A stretch of DNA of 54,728 nt, taken from positions 1 through 54,728 of the forward strand of contig NZ_PXZL01000019.1 in assembly GCF_003013405.1 (NCBI RefSeq). Direction: 5' to 3'. This DNA comes from Brevibacillus formosus (GTDB taxonomy: Bacteria > Bacillota > Bacilli > Brevibacillales > Brevibacillaceae). Both the position numbers and the translations under genes were made by a program. This document shows, in pieces, positions 8,579 to 16,490 of this stretch. The notes under the pieces are model-generated. The model had not been told where the DNA came from. It saw nothing but the letters and a program-made list of their open reading frames with translations, and made no database searches. Every line of letters starts with the position of its first letter. Position 1 is the stretch's first letter.

Positions 8579-9991
8579 ATGAAAAATTTATTGGACAGTG
8601 GATGGAGAAGTGGTCATCTCTATCGTTCCTTCTTTGATCAAATGATTCAGGCCACTTTTCTGCTCGATCAATTTGGTAGAGTTTTTAAAGGCAATCCTGC
8701 CTGCCAAGTGTTGAATGGCTACTCCGTAGAAGAATGGGAAGGGTCCTCATTTTGGAAGCTGGCTATTTCGGAAGAACAGGAAATGGTACGCCTTCAAACA
8801 CAATTTGCGATGAATGGTGATCCGAGACCTTTTTTCACCGCTTTTCGTCATAAAGATGGGACAAGCATCCCCGTGCATATTACATATGGAACCTTTTGGG
8901 AGGAAGGCACATCAATTGGGTATTATGCGATGGTGCAGAAGCTTCCGGCCCCGTTTGGGGACAGCTATGGTTCCAAACAGTGCAGAGTATTGGATATTTC
9001 AGGTGAAGGCGCGTTCATTTTCCGTGCTGGGGAGCTTCAATACGTCAATCAAGCAGGGATGAAACTGGTTGGGGCTTCCGGCTTGGACGAACTGTTATGG
9101 TATCCGTTTCAGTCATTTTTCCATCCCCGTGATGAACCGAAGATCAAGGGCCTCATCCGCACTTTGGAAGAAGGGGAAACGGCCTCGCCAATTGAGGTCG
9201 AGCTGATCCGCTTGGATGGCAGTCGGACGGACGTAGAAGTGTGTGGAACATCCGTGACGATTCAGGACAAGCTCTCCATGTACATCCTGATTCGTGATAT
9301 TACGGAACGCAAACGGGCGCAAGAATTTTTGCAAAACTCGGAAAAACTCGCGCTGGTCGGGCAATTGGCGGCAGGGATCGCGCATGAGATACGCAATCCG
9401 CTTACCTCGTTAAAAGGCTTTGTGCAATTAATGCAAAAGGACGGCATGAGAAAGCCGGAGTATTTTTCGATCATGAGCTCGGAATTGGCGCGAATTGAGA
9501 TGATTGTATCAGAGCTGTTGGTCTTGGCGAAGCCGCATACGGCCGTGTTTGAAGCCCGCGATCTGTCCAACCTGATCACGCATGTGGTTACGCTCTTGGA
9601 GACGGAGGCGATTTTGAAAAAGGTCATGATTCAGGTCGTTTTCGAATCGGAAGTCCCCTTGATCCATTGCGATGAGAATCAGTTGAAGCAAGCCTTCATT
9701 AACTTTTTGAAAAATGGGATCGAAGCGACCGCAGGGAATGGAGAAATTGTGATTCGACTGCGGTGTGAAGATGACCGGGTCATCATTCGGTTTGAAGACA
9801 ACGGAGTGGGGATCCCGGCCCATCAGATGGCGAGATTGGGAGAGGCTTTTTTCACGACGAAGGAAACGGGGACGGGCCTGGGATTGATGGTGAGCCGCAA
9901 AATCATCGAGAACCATCGGGGGACTTTGCGGTTGATTAGTACCCCAGGTAACGGAACGGCAGTTGAGGTATGCTTGCCGATCAGCAGCTAG
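8579..9991 (+). CDS. PAS-domain sensor histidine kinase (sporulation-kinase type)
   Basis: This 470-residue cytoplasmic histidine kinase has two PAS domains (about 15-125 and 135-245), a HisKA dimerisation domain with phospho-acceptor H269 in AHEIRNPLTSLK, and a HATPase domain with the N box (NFLKNGIEA), G1 (EDNGVGI) and G2 (TGTGLGLMVSR). It has no membrane segment and no adjacent response regulator, as for the KinA/KinC/KinE kinases that feed the sporulation phosphorelay. The ATG follows GGAGGGAGGGG. Upstream, ATAGGATTT (8503-8511) matches the sigma-H -35 consensus, but the -10 match is poor. A sporulation role is inference from architecture. DUF3870 and a diguanylate cyclase follow closely. 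Confidence 0.87.
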   Translation: MKNLLDSGWRSGHLYRSFFDQMIQATFLLDQFGRVFKGNPACQVLNGYSVEEWEGSSFWKLAISEEQEMVRLQTQFAMNGDPRPFFTAFRHKDGTSIPVHITYGTFWEEGTSIGYYAMVQKLPAPFGDSYGSKQCRVLDISGEGAFIFRAGELQYVNQAGMKLVGASGLDELLWYPFQSFFHPRDEPKIKGLIRTLEEGETASPIEVELIRLDGSRTDVEVCGTSVTIQDKLSMYILIRDITERKRAQEFLQNSEKLALVGQLAAGIAHEIRNPLTSLKGFVQLMQKDGMRKPEYFSIMSSELARIEMIVSELLVLAKPHTAVFEARDLSNLITHVVTLLETEAILKKVMIQVVFESEVPLIHCDENQLKQAFINFLKNGIEATAGNGEIVIRLRCEDDRVIIRFEDNGVGIPAHQMARLGEAFFTTKETGTGLGLMVSRKIIENHRGTLRLISTPGNGTAVEVCLPISS

Positions 9992-10003
9992 GAGGACGAC
10001 TGG

Positions 10004-10318
10004 ATGAACAAAAATACGGTACTGACAGCAGGCTTCGCCCAAATCCCCAAGGGAACTACCTTGTACGAGGTTTCTACCATGGTAGGCTGTGTACTCATCA
10101 TTGATGTAGACGCCGAAGTGATTTGCGACGCCAGCTTTACCTTTGTCATGGACAAGACGAGCGAGTTTTTGGTGAGCTTGCTTGTAGGCAAGACAGTTGC
10201 AGATGGCATGCAGGAGATCACGAAGGCGATCCAAGAACGTTTTTTAGCACCTGGTCAGGGAGCTGTCTTGCAAGCCATCCGTGCAGCTATTGAGCGATAT
10301 CATGAAAAAAAAGCGTAA
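10004..10318 (+). CDS. DUF3870-like protein
   Basis: The 104-residue protein resembles the DUF3870 family, whose function is unknown. It is predicted to be a small cytoplasmic alpha/beta protein with a central hydrophobic segment (MVGCVLIIDVDAEVICDASF) and a C-terminal helix. It has no signal peptide. The start follows GGAGGACGACTGG. It lies 12 bp after the histidine kinase gene and 27 bp before the diguanylate cyclase gene, so the three are probably co-transcribed and it may take part in the same signalling pathway. Family assignment is by pattern recognition only. Confidence 0.65.
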   Translation: MNKNTVLTAGFAQIPKGTTLYEVSTMVGCVLIIDVDAEVICDASFTFVMDKTSEFLVSLLVGKTVADGMQEITKAIQERFLAPGQGAVLQAIRAAIERYHEKKA

Positions 10319-10345
10319 AGCTACCCAATAGCCGGAGGGTTTACT

Positions 10346-11560
10346 ATGCATGAGAAGCACGACGTTAGAGAAGCGTATGCAAGACAGTTGTTGGAGCGTT
10401 ATAGCCAATGGCTTGGCAACATAGAAGAAGTCGAGCTTGGAGAGGTTGAAGCGTTATCTCGTGAGGTAGACAGCATGCTGTCGGAACAGGACAGTGCCTT
10501 GCATGCAGAACTGCTGAAGCAGATTGTGGAGCTGCGAAATAAGGTAACCGAAATGATGTGGATCTCTGAGCATATGAAGATTTTGCACGATCTCAGCCAC
10601 ATTTTTGCCAAAACATTTGAGGAATGCAAAATTTTGTGGAAAGCATTCGAACTGGTCTCGCGCGTCATGCGTGCAGATGCTTTCTTTATTGCCTTTTATG
10701 ATGAAGGCGACAGTGAGATCAGAATTCCGATCAGCATCGATAATGGGGTCAATTATGGTCCGCTCACGATTCCTTATGGGCAAGCGATGGTGTCCAAAGT
10801 GATTGATACACGGGAAACCATCCACATCAAGACGATGAAGAACGAACCAAGCGAGCCGGAAATGATCCGCTGGGGAAGCCCGGAAATTGATACGAATACA
10901 TGCATTTTCGTTCCACTCATGCTGGGGAATCAGATCAAAGGCGTTATTTCTGCCCAGTCTTATCGCGAATTCGCCTATAAAAAAGAGCACGAGGAACTAC
11001 TGAAAATCATTGGTTTTCAGGTAGCAAGTGCTATCGAAACGGCGCGTTTGTATGAGCGAATGTACCAGATGTCGTTTCAGGATGAGCTGACAGGAATTGC
11101 GAACTATCGTGCTTTCCATCGTGATTTGGAAAAGCTGCTGAGTGAAGAGGATGCGTCTGTCTCTTTGATCATGCTGGATTCAGACAGCTTAAAAGCGGTG
11201 AACGACCATTATGGTCATCATGCAGGGGACGCATTGATTAAACAAATTGCCGAAGCGATGAAAGAAGTGGCGGGGCCAGAGGATACTGCGTATCGTTATG
11301 CGGGAGACGAGTTCATGCTGCTTTGCCCCGGATCGTCCATGAAGATGGCAGAAGAAAAAGCGCATGCCATCCGGGAATATTTACGGTTGCGCCCCTTAAT
11401 ACAGGACGATTGCTGCATCTTGATAGCGGTCAGTGTTGGCATTGCGCGCTATCCTCAAGACGCAAACACGGCAGATGGCTTGAAGCGGGCAGCAGATGAG
11501 GCACTGTACCGCTCCAAGCGCAAAGGGAAAAACTGTACGACCGTGTATGCAGCCGGCTAA
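10346..11560 (+). CDS. GAF-GGDEF diguanylate cyclase
   Basis: The 404-residue protein has an N-terminal coiled region (about 1-65), a GAF domain (about 70-230) and a C-terminal GGDEF domain (about 245-404). The GGDEF signature is AGDEF at 319-323, a permitted active variant, and the metal-binding Asp lies in IMLDSDSLKAVND. The enzyme should therefore make cyclic di-GMP from two GTP in response to a signal sensed by GAF. The inhibitory I-site RxxD expected five residues before AGDEF reads GPED, so product feedback is probably absent. No membrane segment is seen. The 3' end overlaps the end of nhaC by 3-4 bp on the other strand with no terminator between. Confidence 0.88.
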   Translation: MHEKHDVREAYARQLLERYSQWLGNIEEVELGEVEALSREVDSMLSEQDSALHAELLKQIVELRNKVTEMMWISEHMKILHDLSHIFAKTFEECKILWKAFELVSRVMRADAFFIAFYDEGDSEIRIPISIDNGVNYGPLTIPYGQAMVSKVIDTRETIHIKTMKNEPSEPEMIRWGSPEIDTNTCIFVPLMLGNQIKGVISAQSYREFAYKKEHEELLKIIGFQVASAIETARLYERMYQMSFQDELTGIANYRAFHRDLEKLLSEEDASVSLIMLDSDSLKAVNDHYGHHAGDALIKQIAEAMKEVAGPEDTAYRYAGDEFMLLCPGSSMKMAEEKAHAIREYLRLRPLIQDDCCILIAVSVGIARYPQDANTADGLKRAADEALYRSKRKGKNCTTVYAAG

Positions 11561-12909
11561 GCTTTCTGCCGACGCATGGCGAATAGAAACGTCAAAATTG
11601 GCGAGATCCACAGGTAGATGACGTAAGGCAAGTATTCCAGTGTGGATACATGCAAGGTAGCGGTAAAGAATGCACCACTTACTCCCCATGGAATGAGTGG
11701 GTTGACGAGTGTCCCGCAGTCTTCGAGAGTACGAGACAGTCGTCTGCCCGCCATTCCGCGAGCTGCGAATGCTTCACGAAACATCTGCCCAGGGAGCAGG
11801 ATAGACAAATATTGTTCTCCTGTCAGCAGATTTACGAGAATAGAAGAAGATCCGGCAAGTCCGACCATCTCAGCGTCTCGTTTGATTCGATTGATGAATC
11901 CGGAAAAGAGTGCATGAAACACACCGCTGTATTGCAGGATACCGCCTAAAGACAAGGCAATCAAAATCAAGGCGAGGGACCAGGTCATTGACAACAGTCC
12001 ACCGCGGTCTACAATCGATGCAACGGCTTCATTGGCGATATTGCTGGTGAAGCCTTTTTGCATGACAGTCATCCATTCGACCGGAGAGGTAACTCCTTCG
12101 GAAAGAGCAGCTGCAACAATCCCGCTCAAAATCCCGAATACCAATGTAGGCAAAATCGGTTTTCGCAGCGCTGAGCATAACAGGACGACGAATGCTGGCA
12201 GCAGCGATAAGAGGCTAAGCGAGAAATTTTGTTCCAAAGCAAGCTGGATTCCTTGAATGGCGTCTAGATTCACACTGGCGCTTTGTCCTTGAATTCCGAA
12301 GAAGATTGCGGTAATGACAAGGGCAGGAACGGCAGTGCGTGACATGAACTTGACGTGCTCCGACAACGAAACGCCTGCAATGGCTGCTGCAAAGTTGGTC
12401 GTATCGGAGAGCGGCGACATTTTATCCCCGAAGCATGCTCCACAAATAATGGCTCCGGCTGTAATCAACGGATCAAGTCCGAGTGCAGTCGAGACCCCCA
12501 TCATAGCGACCCCTACCGTACTGATCGTGGTAAAGGAGCTTCCTGTAACAGTTGAGACGATCACCGTCAGAAACAGGGCGGAGAGTGTGAAGTACTCCGG
12601 TGAGATGAGCGAAATGCCGAGGTGCAGAATCATCGGAACGGTTCCACTCATCATCCATACCCCGATCAAAATGCCGATTAAGGAAAGAATCAGCATGGGG
12701 GCGATCGCGGTTTGAATGCCTTTGATCAAGCCCTCCTCCATTTGCTTCCACGGAACGCCGAACAGGAAGAGAAGAGTGGCAGCTCCGATGGTTGCGAGGA
12801 AGAGCGGCATATGCGGCTCAACTTTGCCCCAGAAAAGGGCAGGAAACAAGATTCCGAATACGGTGACAAGCACCCAAATACTTTGCGAAAAAGATAATGG
12901 CTTGTTCAT
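11557..12909 (-). CDS. nhaC: NhaC-family Na+/H+ antiporter
   Basis: The 450-residue protein has about 11-12 hydrophobic segments and sequence typical of NhaC antiporters: TGSSFTTISTVGVAMMG, CFGDKMSPLSDTTNFAAA and GEQYLSILLPGQMFREAF. The CFGDKMSPLSDTTN loop is a family hallmark. It would exchange Na+ for H+ at the membrane; in some Bacillus homologues the substrate is malate/lactate (MleN), so sodium alone is not certain. The ATG follows AAGGAG. The leader carries two 16-bp direct repeats (12962-12993) that could be an operator. It stands alone and convergent to the diguanylate cyclase gene. Confidence 0.85.
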   Translation of the reverse strand: MNKPLSFSQSIWVLVTVFGILFPALFWGKVEPHMPLFLATIGAATLLFLFGVPWKQMEEGLIKGIQTAIAPMLILSLIGILIGVWMMSGTVPMILHLGISLISPEYFTLSALFLTVIVSTVTGSSFTTISTVGVAMMGVSTALGLDPLITAGAIICGACFGDKMSPLSDTTNFAAAIAGVSLSEHVKFMSRTAVPALVITAIFFGIQGQSASVNLDAIQGIQLALEQNFSLSLLSLLPAFVVLLCSALRKPILPTLVFGILSGIVAAALSEGVTSPVEWMTVMQKGFTSNIANEAVASIVDRGGLLSMTWSLALILIALSLGGILQYSGVFHALFSGFINRIKRDAEMVGLAGSSSILVNLLTGEQYLSILLPGQMFREAFAARGMAGRRLSRTLEDCGTLVNPLIPWGVSGAFFTATLHVSTLEYLPYVIYLWISPILTFLFAMRRQKA

Positions 12910-12961
12910 AATGGCAACTCCTTGTTAAATCAGGCTGAAGCAGTGAGAAGGTACATTTTAC

Positions 12962-12993
12962 TTTCGTACTTTTGTGCTTTCTTGCTTTTGTGC
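12962..12993 (-). promoter_or_regulatory. Tandem 16-bp direct repeats upstream of nhaC
   Basis: Two adjacent 16-bp units (12962-12977 and 12978-12993) match at 14 of 16 positions; on the coding strand each reads GCACAAAAG followed by a variant of CAAGAAA. They lie 50-85 bp before the nhaC start, just upstream of a possible -10 (TAAAAT, complement of 12955-12960). A regulator binding in tandem, perhaps an activator since no good -35 is seen, is an inference. The 322-bp gap to 13231 otherwise holds only the promoter and operator of the redox operon. Confidence 0.5.
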
Positions 12994-13143
12994 GTTCAAG
13001 TGTTAGTGGTACTTTATCCTGATTTACTTGTTTCGTCAACGAGATGAAGTGAATTCGGAATCGTAAAATAATACAGACAAGTATGCAGGGTGCCGAGTGA
13101 TACGAATCTTAGAATCCTTATTTAAAATTATTACAAAAAGATA

Positions 13144-13171
13144 TTGACTTTAAAAATATATCAAGTACAAT
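13144..13171 (+). promoter_or_regulatory. Sigma-A promoter of the redox operon
   Basis: TTGACT at 13144-13149 and TACAAT at 13166-13171 are separated by 16 bp. The sequence between is AT-rich. The expected start of transcription is near 13178, so the inverted repeat at 13188-13202 would lie just downstream. Confidence 0.7.
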
Positions 13172-13187
13172 GATAATTGTTCCTAGT

Positions 13188-13202
13188 TGATAATAATTAC
13201 AA
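13188..13202 (+). promoter_or_regulatory. Fur/PerR-like operator
   Basis: TGATAAT-A-ATTACAA matches the 7-1-7 Fur-family consensus (TGATAATnATTATCA) at 13 of 15 bases and resembles the PerR box. A second half site, TGATAAT, begins at 13171 at the -10. Placement just after the promoter favours repression relieved by peroxide or iron loss, in keeping with a peroxiredoxin operon. Confidence 0.6.
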
Positions 13203-13231
13203 TTTGATAATAAGGAAAGGGGGAGCCGTTC

Positions 13232-14155
13232 ATGTATGATGTCATCATCATCGGGGGAGGACCAGCTGGTGCTTCCGCTGCCATTTATACAGCTCGTGGA
13301 AATCTAAAGACGCTCGTCATCGATAAGGCACCCGGAACCGGGGCGCTTGCCCTGACACATAAAATTGCCAACTACCCAGGGGTTGAAGGCGAGATGACTG
13401 GGAAAGAACTGCTGGATAAAATGCGCAGACAAGCGGAGGGCTTCGGTGCAGAATTTATCCAGACGACGATCTCTGCTGTAGATGTAGAGGATGAGGAAAA
13501 AAGCATCTTCACGGCTCATGGTACTTTCCAAGCAAAGGCCGTGATCGTAGCGACTGGTTCCAAAGGGCGTAACCGTATGCTTCCAGGAGAAGAGCAATTG
13601 CTCGGACGAGGAGTGAGCACTTGCGCGACATGTGACGGAGCTTTTTATGAAGGCAAGCATGTTGCAGTCATCGGTGATTCGGAGGAAGCATTGGAAGAAG
13701 CGCATGCACTGACCAAATTTACGGACAAGATCACTTTCTTGGTGCCGCGCGCTGATCTGCAAGGAGTAGATGAACTACCTGAGCTGCCGAACACGGAAAT
13801 GCGTTTCCGCACGCGCCCATTGGAAATCGTGGGAGAGAAGGCGGTCGAAGGGTTGCGCATTCGCAGGGCAGAAGGAACGGAGGAAATGCTTTCCGTAGAC
13901 GGGGTTTTCGTCTTCCTGTCTGGCAGCAAGCCGGGTACCGATTTCTTGGATGGACAAGTTCCCCTCGATGAGGAAGGATTTATGATTCTAGATGAGTTCA
14001 TGCAGTCTTCTGTTCCAGGCGTATTTGGAGCGGGAGAGGTGCGCAAAACACCTGTGAAGCAAGCAGTAGTCGCTGCGGCAGACGGTGCCATTGCGGCTAT
14101 GGCTGTAGACAAATACATCAACAAGCGCTCCAAAGTTGTTCCACAGTACAAATAG
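13232..14155 (+). CDS. Thioredoxin reductase-like flavoprotein, atypical NAD(P) site
   Basis: The 307-residue protein has the low-molecular-weight thioredoxin reductase layout: FAD motif IIIGGGPAGASAA (residues 5-17), redox pair C131-A-T-C134 and the C-terminal FAD motif GVFGAGEVRKTPVKQ. The middle pyridine-nucleotide domain is unusual: where TrxB has GGGDSA it reads IGDSEEALEE, and the HRRxxxR segment that holds the NADPH phosphate is replaced by VPRADLQ. It may use NADH or another donor such as ferredoxin, as in the clostridial ferredoxin-dependent flavin thioredoxin reductases. The next genes encode a glutaredoxin-like protein and a peroxiredoxin, its probable electron path, as for Cp34/Cp9 of Clostridium pasteurianum. 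The ATG follows AAGGAAAGGGGG. Confidence 0.85.
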   Translation: MYDVIIIGGGPAGASAAIYTARGNLKTLVIDKAPGTGALALTHKIANYPGVEGEMTGKELLDKMRRQAEGFGAEFIQTTISAVDVEDEEKSIFTAHGTFQAKAVIVATGSKGRNRMLPGEEQLLGRGVSTCATCDGAFYEGKHVAVIGDSEEALEEAHALTKFTDKITFLVPRADLQGVDELPELPNTEMRFRTRPLEIVGEKAVEGLRIRRAEGTEEMLSVDGVFVFLSGSKPGTDFLDGQVPLDEEGFMILDEFMQSSVPGVFGAGEVRKTPVKQAVVAAADGAIAAMAVDKYINKRSKVVPQYK

Positions 14156-14176
14156 AAGAAAAGGAGAGAAACAAAC

Positions 14177-14425
14177 ATGGCACAAGCAATCGTATACTCC
14201 AGCACAAATTGCAACTTCTGCAAGCAATTAAAGACGTATTTAACAGAACAAAACATTTCTTTCGAAGAGCGGAACATTGATGAAAAAGAAGAGTACGGCC
14301 AGGAGCTGAGCCGTTTGGGCGTGATGTCCGTTCCCTTGACAGTCATTGGTGAAAAGCAAATTTTGGGCTTCAACCCGACACGCATCAAAAAAGCACTGGC
14401 AGCATTGGAAGAGACAGCGAAGTAA
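14177..14425 (+). CDS. Glutaredoxin/NrdH-like redox protein
   Basis: The 82-residue protein is a small thioredoxin-fold carrier with the active site CNFC (residues 12-15), the cis-proline segment SVPLTVIGEKQILGF, and a terminal helix. Length and sequence resemble glutaredoxin-like proteins that accept electrons from thioredoxin-reductase-like flavoproteins. It lies 21 bp after the flavoprotein gene and 36 bp before the peroxiredoxin gene, so it is the natural shuttle between the two. The ATG follows AAAAGGAGAG. An NrdH role in ribonucleotide reduction is less likely because the window's own reductase is class II and lies far away. Confidence 0.86.
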   Translation: MAQAIVYSSTNCNFCKQLKTYLTEQNISFEERNIDEKEEYGQELSRLGVMSVPLTVIGEKQILGFNPTRIKKALAALEETAK

Positions 14426-14461
14426 ATTTTAGCAGATACCATATAAAAGGAGAGATTTATC

Positions 14462-15025
14462 ATGACAGCAATGACAACACAGCAAACTGTACAACTTCAA
14501 GTAGGAAAACCAGCACCTGACTTTAACATGGTTACAACGAAAAACCTCGAGACACTGGAAGAACGTGTGTCGCTGGCTGATTACAAAGGAAAATGGCTGA
14601 TTTTGTTCTTCTGGCCGTTCGACTTCACATTCGTTTGCCCGACAGAGGTAACGTCGTTTAGCGACAACATGGAAGAGTTCGAAGATTTGGATTGCGAAGT
14701 GCTGGGCGTATCCACGGATAGCGTACATACGCACCGGGCATGGATCAAAACACCCCGCGATGAAAATGGCATCGGTGAAGTAAACTTCCCGCTCGCGAGC
14801 GACTTCAAAAAAGAGACGGCACGAGCTTATGGTGTTCTGGACGAAGAGACCGGCGCAGCTCACCGTGGCTTGTTCATCATCGATCCAGACGGCATTCTGC
14901 GCTACCAAGTGGTAACTGACATGAACGTAGGCCGCAGCGTCACAGAAACGACTCGTATTTTGCAAGCCCTGCAAGCTGGCGGTTTGTGCCCGGCGAACTG
15001 GAAACCAGGACAGAAGACGCTGTAA
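14462..15025 (+). CDS. 2-Cys peroxiredoxin (AhpC/TSA family)
   Basis: The 187-residue protein is a typical 2-Cys peroxiredoxin. The peroxidatic cysteine is C59 in TFVCPTEVTSF, the conserved Arg of the active site is in NVGRSVTET, and the resolving cysteine is C176 in GGLCPANW. It would reduce H2O2 and organic hydroperoxides, regenerated by the glutaredoxin-like protein and flavoprotein encoded just upstream. The start follows AAGGAGAG at 8 bp; a second ATG nine bases on is possible. A rho-independent terminator follows. Control by the Fur/PerR-like site ahead of the operon is likely. Confidence 0.93.
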   Translation: MTAMTTQQTVQLQVGKPAPDFNMVTTKNLETLEERVSLADYKGKWLILFFWPFDFTFVCPTEVTSFSDNMEEFEDLDCEVLGVSTDSVHTHRAWIKTPRDENGIGEVNFPLASDFKKETARAYGVLDEETGAAHRGLFIIDPDGILRYQVVTDMNVGRSVTETTRILQALQAGGLCPANWKPGQKTL

Positions 15026-15059
15026 TCAAAGAAAGAGCTTCGCTTCTATAATATAGAAG

Positions 15060-15108
15060 AAGGACAGTCCCACCCATCTATTGCAGACGGAGGGATTGTC
15101 CTTTTTTT
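15060..15108 (+). terminator. Rho-independent terminator of the redox operon
   Basis: AAGGACAGTCCC pairs with a matching right arm ending GGGATTGTCC, with a short internal bulge, and is followed by seven T residues. Confidence 0.85.
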
Positions 15109-15133
15109 ATGGAAGGAACACGGAGGGATGGAG

Positions 15134-16048
15134 CTAACTCTGGCGATTCCATTCCTCTACAAGCAGTTCGTTGTTGATACTCATGCCAGCTACAGAGCCA
15201 AGAGCCGCGGCAGCAATCACCTGGTATTGTGTAGTTGCTGCATCGCCTGCACTGTAGACACCCGGTACGCTCGTTTTCCCAAAACTGTCGACGATGACCA
15301 TGCCTGCTTCTGATACCTGGCAGCCTAACGCTTTAGGCAAGTCAGATCCAGCGACAAGTTTTGGGGCAAAAAAGATCCCCGTGCACGAAATGCTATTGCC
15401 ATCTACAAGATTAACGCGCTGTACCATCCCATCGACAGATACAATTCGCTCGATCGGGGAGTCAAAGACAGGAACGCGATGCTGCAACAGCTCCATTCTT
15501 TGTTCTTCCGTGAATTGATCTGGTCCATTGGTGCAGATGGTGTATTGATGGGTCCAACCAGACAGCATTTTTGCCAAATGTAATGCTTTCTCTCCGTTGG
15601 CAATCAAGACAAGTGGCTGGTCGCGTAATTCCCATCCATCACAATAAGGGCAGACAAAAGCACTTTTTCCATACACTTCTGCCAATCCGTTAACAGGCAA
15701 AGGAAGATCCTTCATTCCCACTGCGAACAACAGCTTTTTGCTTTGATAGGTCGTTCCCTGTGCAGTCGAAATGAGAAAATTTCCATCGTGTCCCGTGATC
15801 GTTACAGCTGTATCCTCCACAAAGTGAACAGAGGAGTAAGCGCTGATTTGCTCTCTTGCAATGCGACGAAATTCACTCGGCGTGATGCCGTCTCGCGTAA
15901 GAAAGCCATGTGACTCACGTGTAACGCGATTCCGCGGACGGCCTTCATCGATAACAACCACGCTTTTTCTTGCCCTGCCAAGTGCGAGAGCGGCACTCAT
16001 ACCTGCTGGTCCGCCGCCAATAATCCCTACATCGATAAGTTGATTCAT
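15134..16048 (-). CDS. TrxR-like CxxC flavoprotein, possible dithiol oxidoreductase
   Basis: The 304-residue flavoprotein has FAD motif IIGGGPAGMSAALALGRAR, the redox pair C133-P-Y-C136 (CPYCDGWE) and the C-terminal FAD motif GVYSAGDAATTQ. Like its neighbour it lacks canonical NADPH motifs: the GxGxxA loop is replaced by IANGEKALHLA and no HRRxxxR is present. CPYC(D/H)GWE is typical of a branch of TrxR-like proteins that includes dithiol oxidases of natural-product pathways (GliT/HlmI/DepH type). Electron donor and substrate are unknown. The ATG follows AAAGGCGG. A run of inverted repeats at 16105-16131 lies upstream and may be its operator. Confidence 0.8.
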   Translation of the reverse strand: MNQLIDVGIIGGGPAGMSAALALGRARKSVVVIDEGRPRNRVTRESHGFLTRDGITPSEFRRIAREQISAYSSVHFVEDTAVTITGHDGNFLISTAQGTTYQSKKLLFAVGMKDLPLPVNGLAEVYGKSAFVCPYCDGWELRDQPLVLIANGEKALHLAKMLSGWTHQYTICTNGPDQFTEEQRMELLQHRVPVFDSPIERIVSVDGMVQRVNLVDGNSISCTGIFFAPKLVAGSDLPKALGCQVSEAGMVIVDSFGKTSVPGVYSAGDAATTQYQVIAAAALGSVAGMSINNELLVEEWNRQS

Positions 16049-16104
16049 GTTTGCATACCGCCTTTGCAGATTCTTTATATCCTTAATTAAAAGCCAAAAA
16101 CCAC

Positions 16105-16131
16105 TATTATAGACCTATAATATCTATTATA
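16105..16131 (-). promoter_or_regulatory. Alternating inverted repeats upstream of flavoprotein gene
   Basis: Three 7-bp elements alternate: TATTATA (16105-16111), its complement TATAATA (16116-16122) and TATTATA again (16125-16131), with spacers of 4 and 2 bp, forming two perfect palindromes that share the middle arm. They lie 57-83 bp before the ATG and overlap the likely -10 (TATAAT on the coding strand). Similar AT-rich palindromes are bound by PerR- or MarR-type redox repressors. Confidence 0.55.
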
Positions 16132-16140
16132 AGCAAACCT

Positions 16141-16490
16141 TCCTAAGAATCAAGCGGAGAAACACTTTGTATTCTTTTTGTAAAATAATCCCCTATATCG
16201 GCAAAATTCATCTTCTTCCAAATAGTAGCAACCTACCATTTTCACAAGCGAAAAGGAAAAAAAAGGAAGCGAAAATATACCTAATTGAGAAAAAGTGTGG
16301 GCCAGAAGACCGTCCCGGTTGCAGGACTTCCCTCCAAAAAACGTAGGACGATGGAGGTGAATCCGCCCCAATATTACATTTTCATGACAAATCTAAAAAA
16401 GACACAATAGTGAATTTTGTCTATGGGAACGATTTGCTCCCTATGTTTACAATGACTGTGACGTGGCAACATATCGGAGGTTGACGAGAA
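16141..16490 (+). other. Long leader region of the exopolysaccharide operon
   Basis: This 350-bp gap holds no convincing gene. Between about 16296 and 16371 the sequence can fold as a junction: an outer stem (TGGGC near 16297 with GCCCCA near 16365) encloses hairpins GTCC/GGAC (16312-16315 with 16324-16327) and CCTCCA/TGGAGG (16331-16336 with 16352-16357). Further on, GACACAA (16401-16407) and TTTTGTC (16415-16421) form an inverted repeat, and TACAAT at 16448-16453 could be a -10 although no good -35 is seen. I could not match it to a known riboswitch class. Confidence 0.4.

Noticed and set aside
16291..16372. Known c-di-GMP or c-di-AMP riboswitch in the exopolysaccharide leader
   Set aside because: GGTGAATCC recalls a c-di-AMP (ydaO) motif, but the other conserved blocks of that class and those of c-di-GMP-I are missing.
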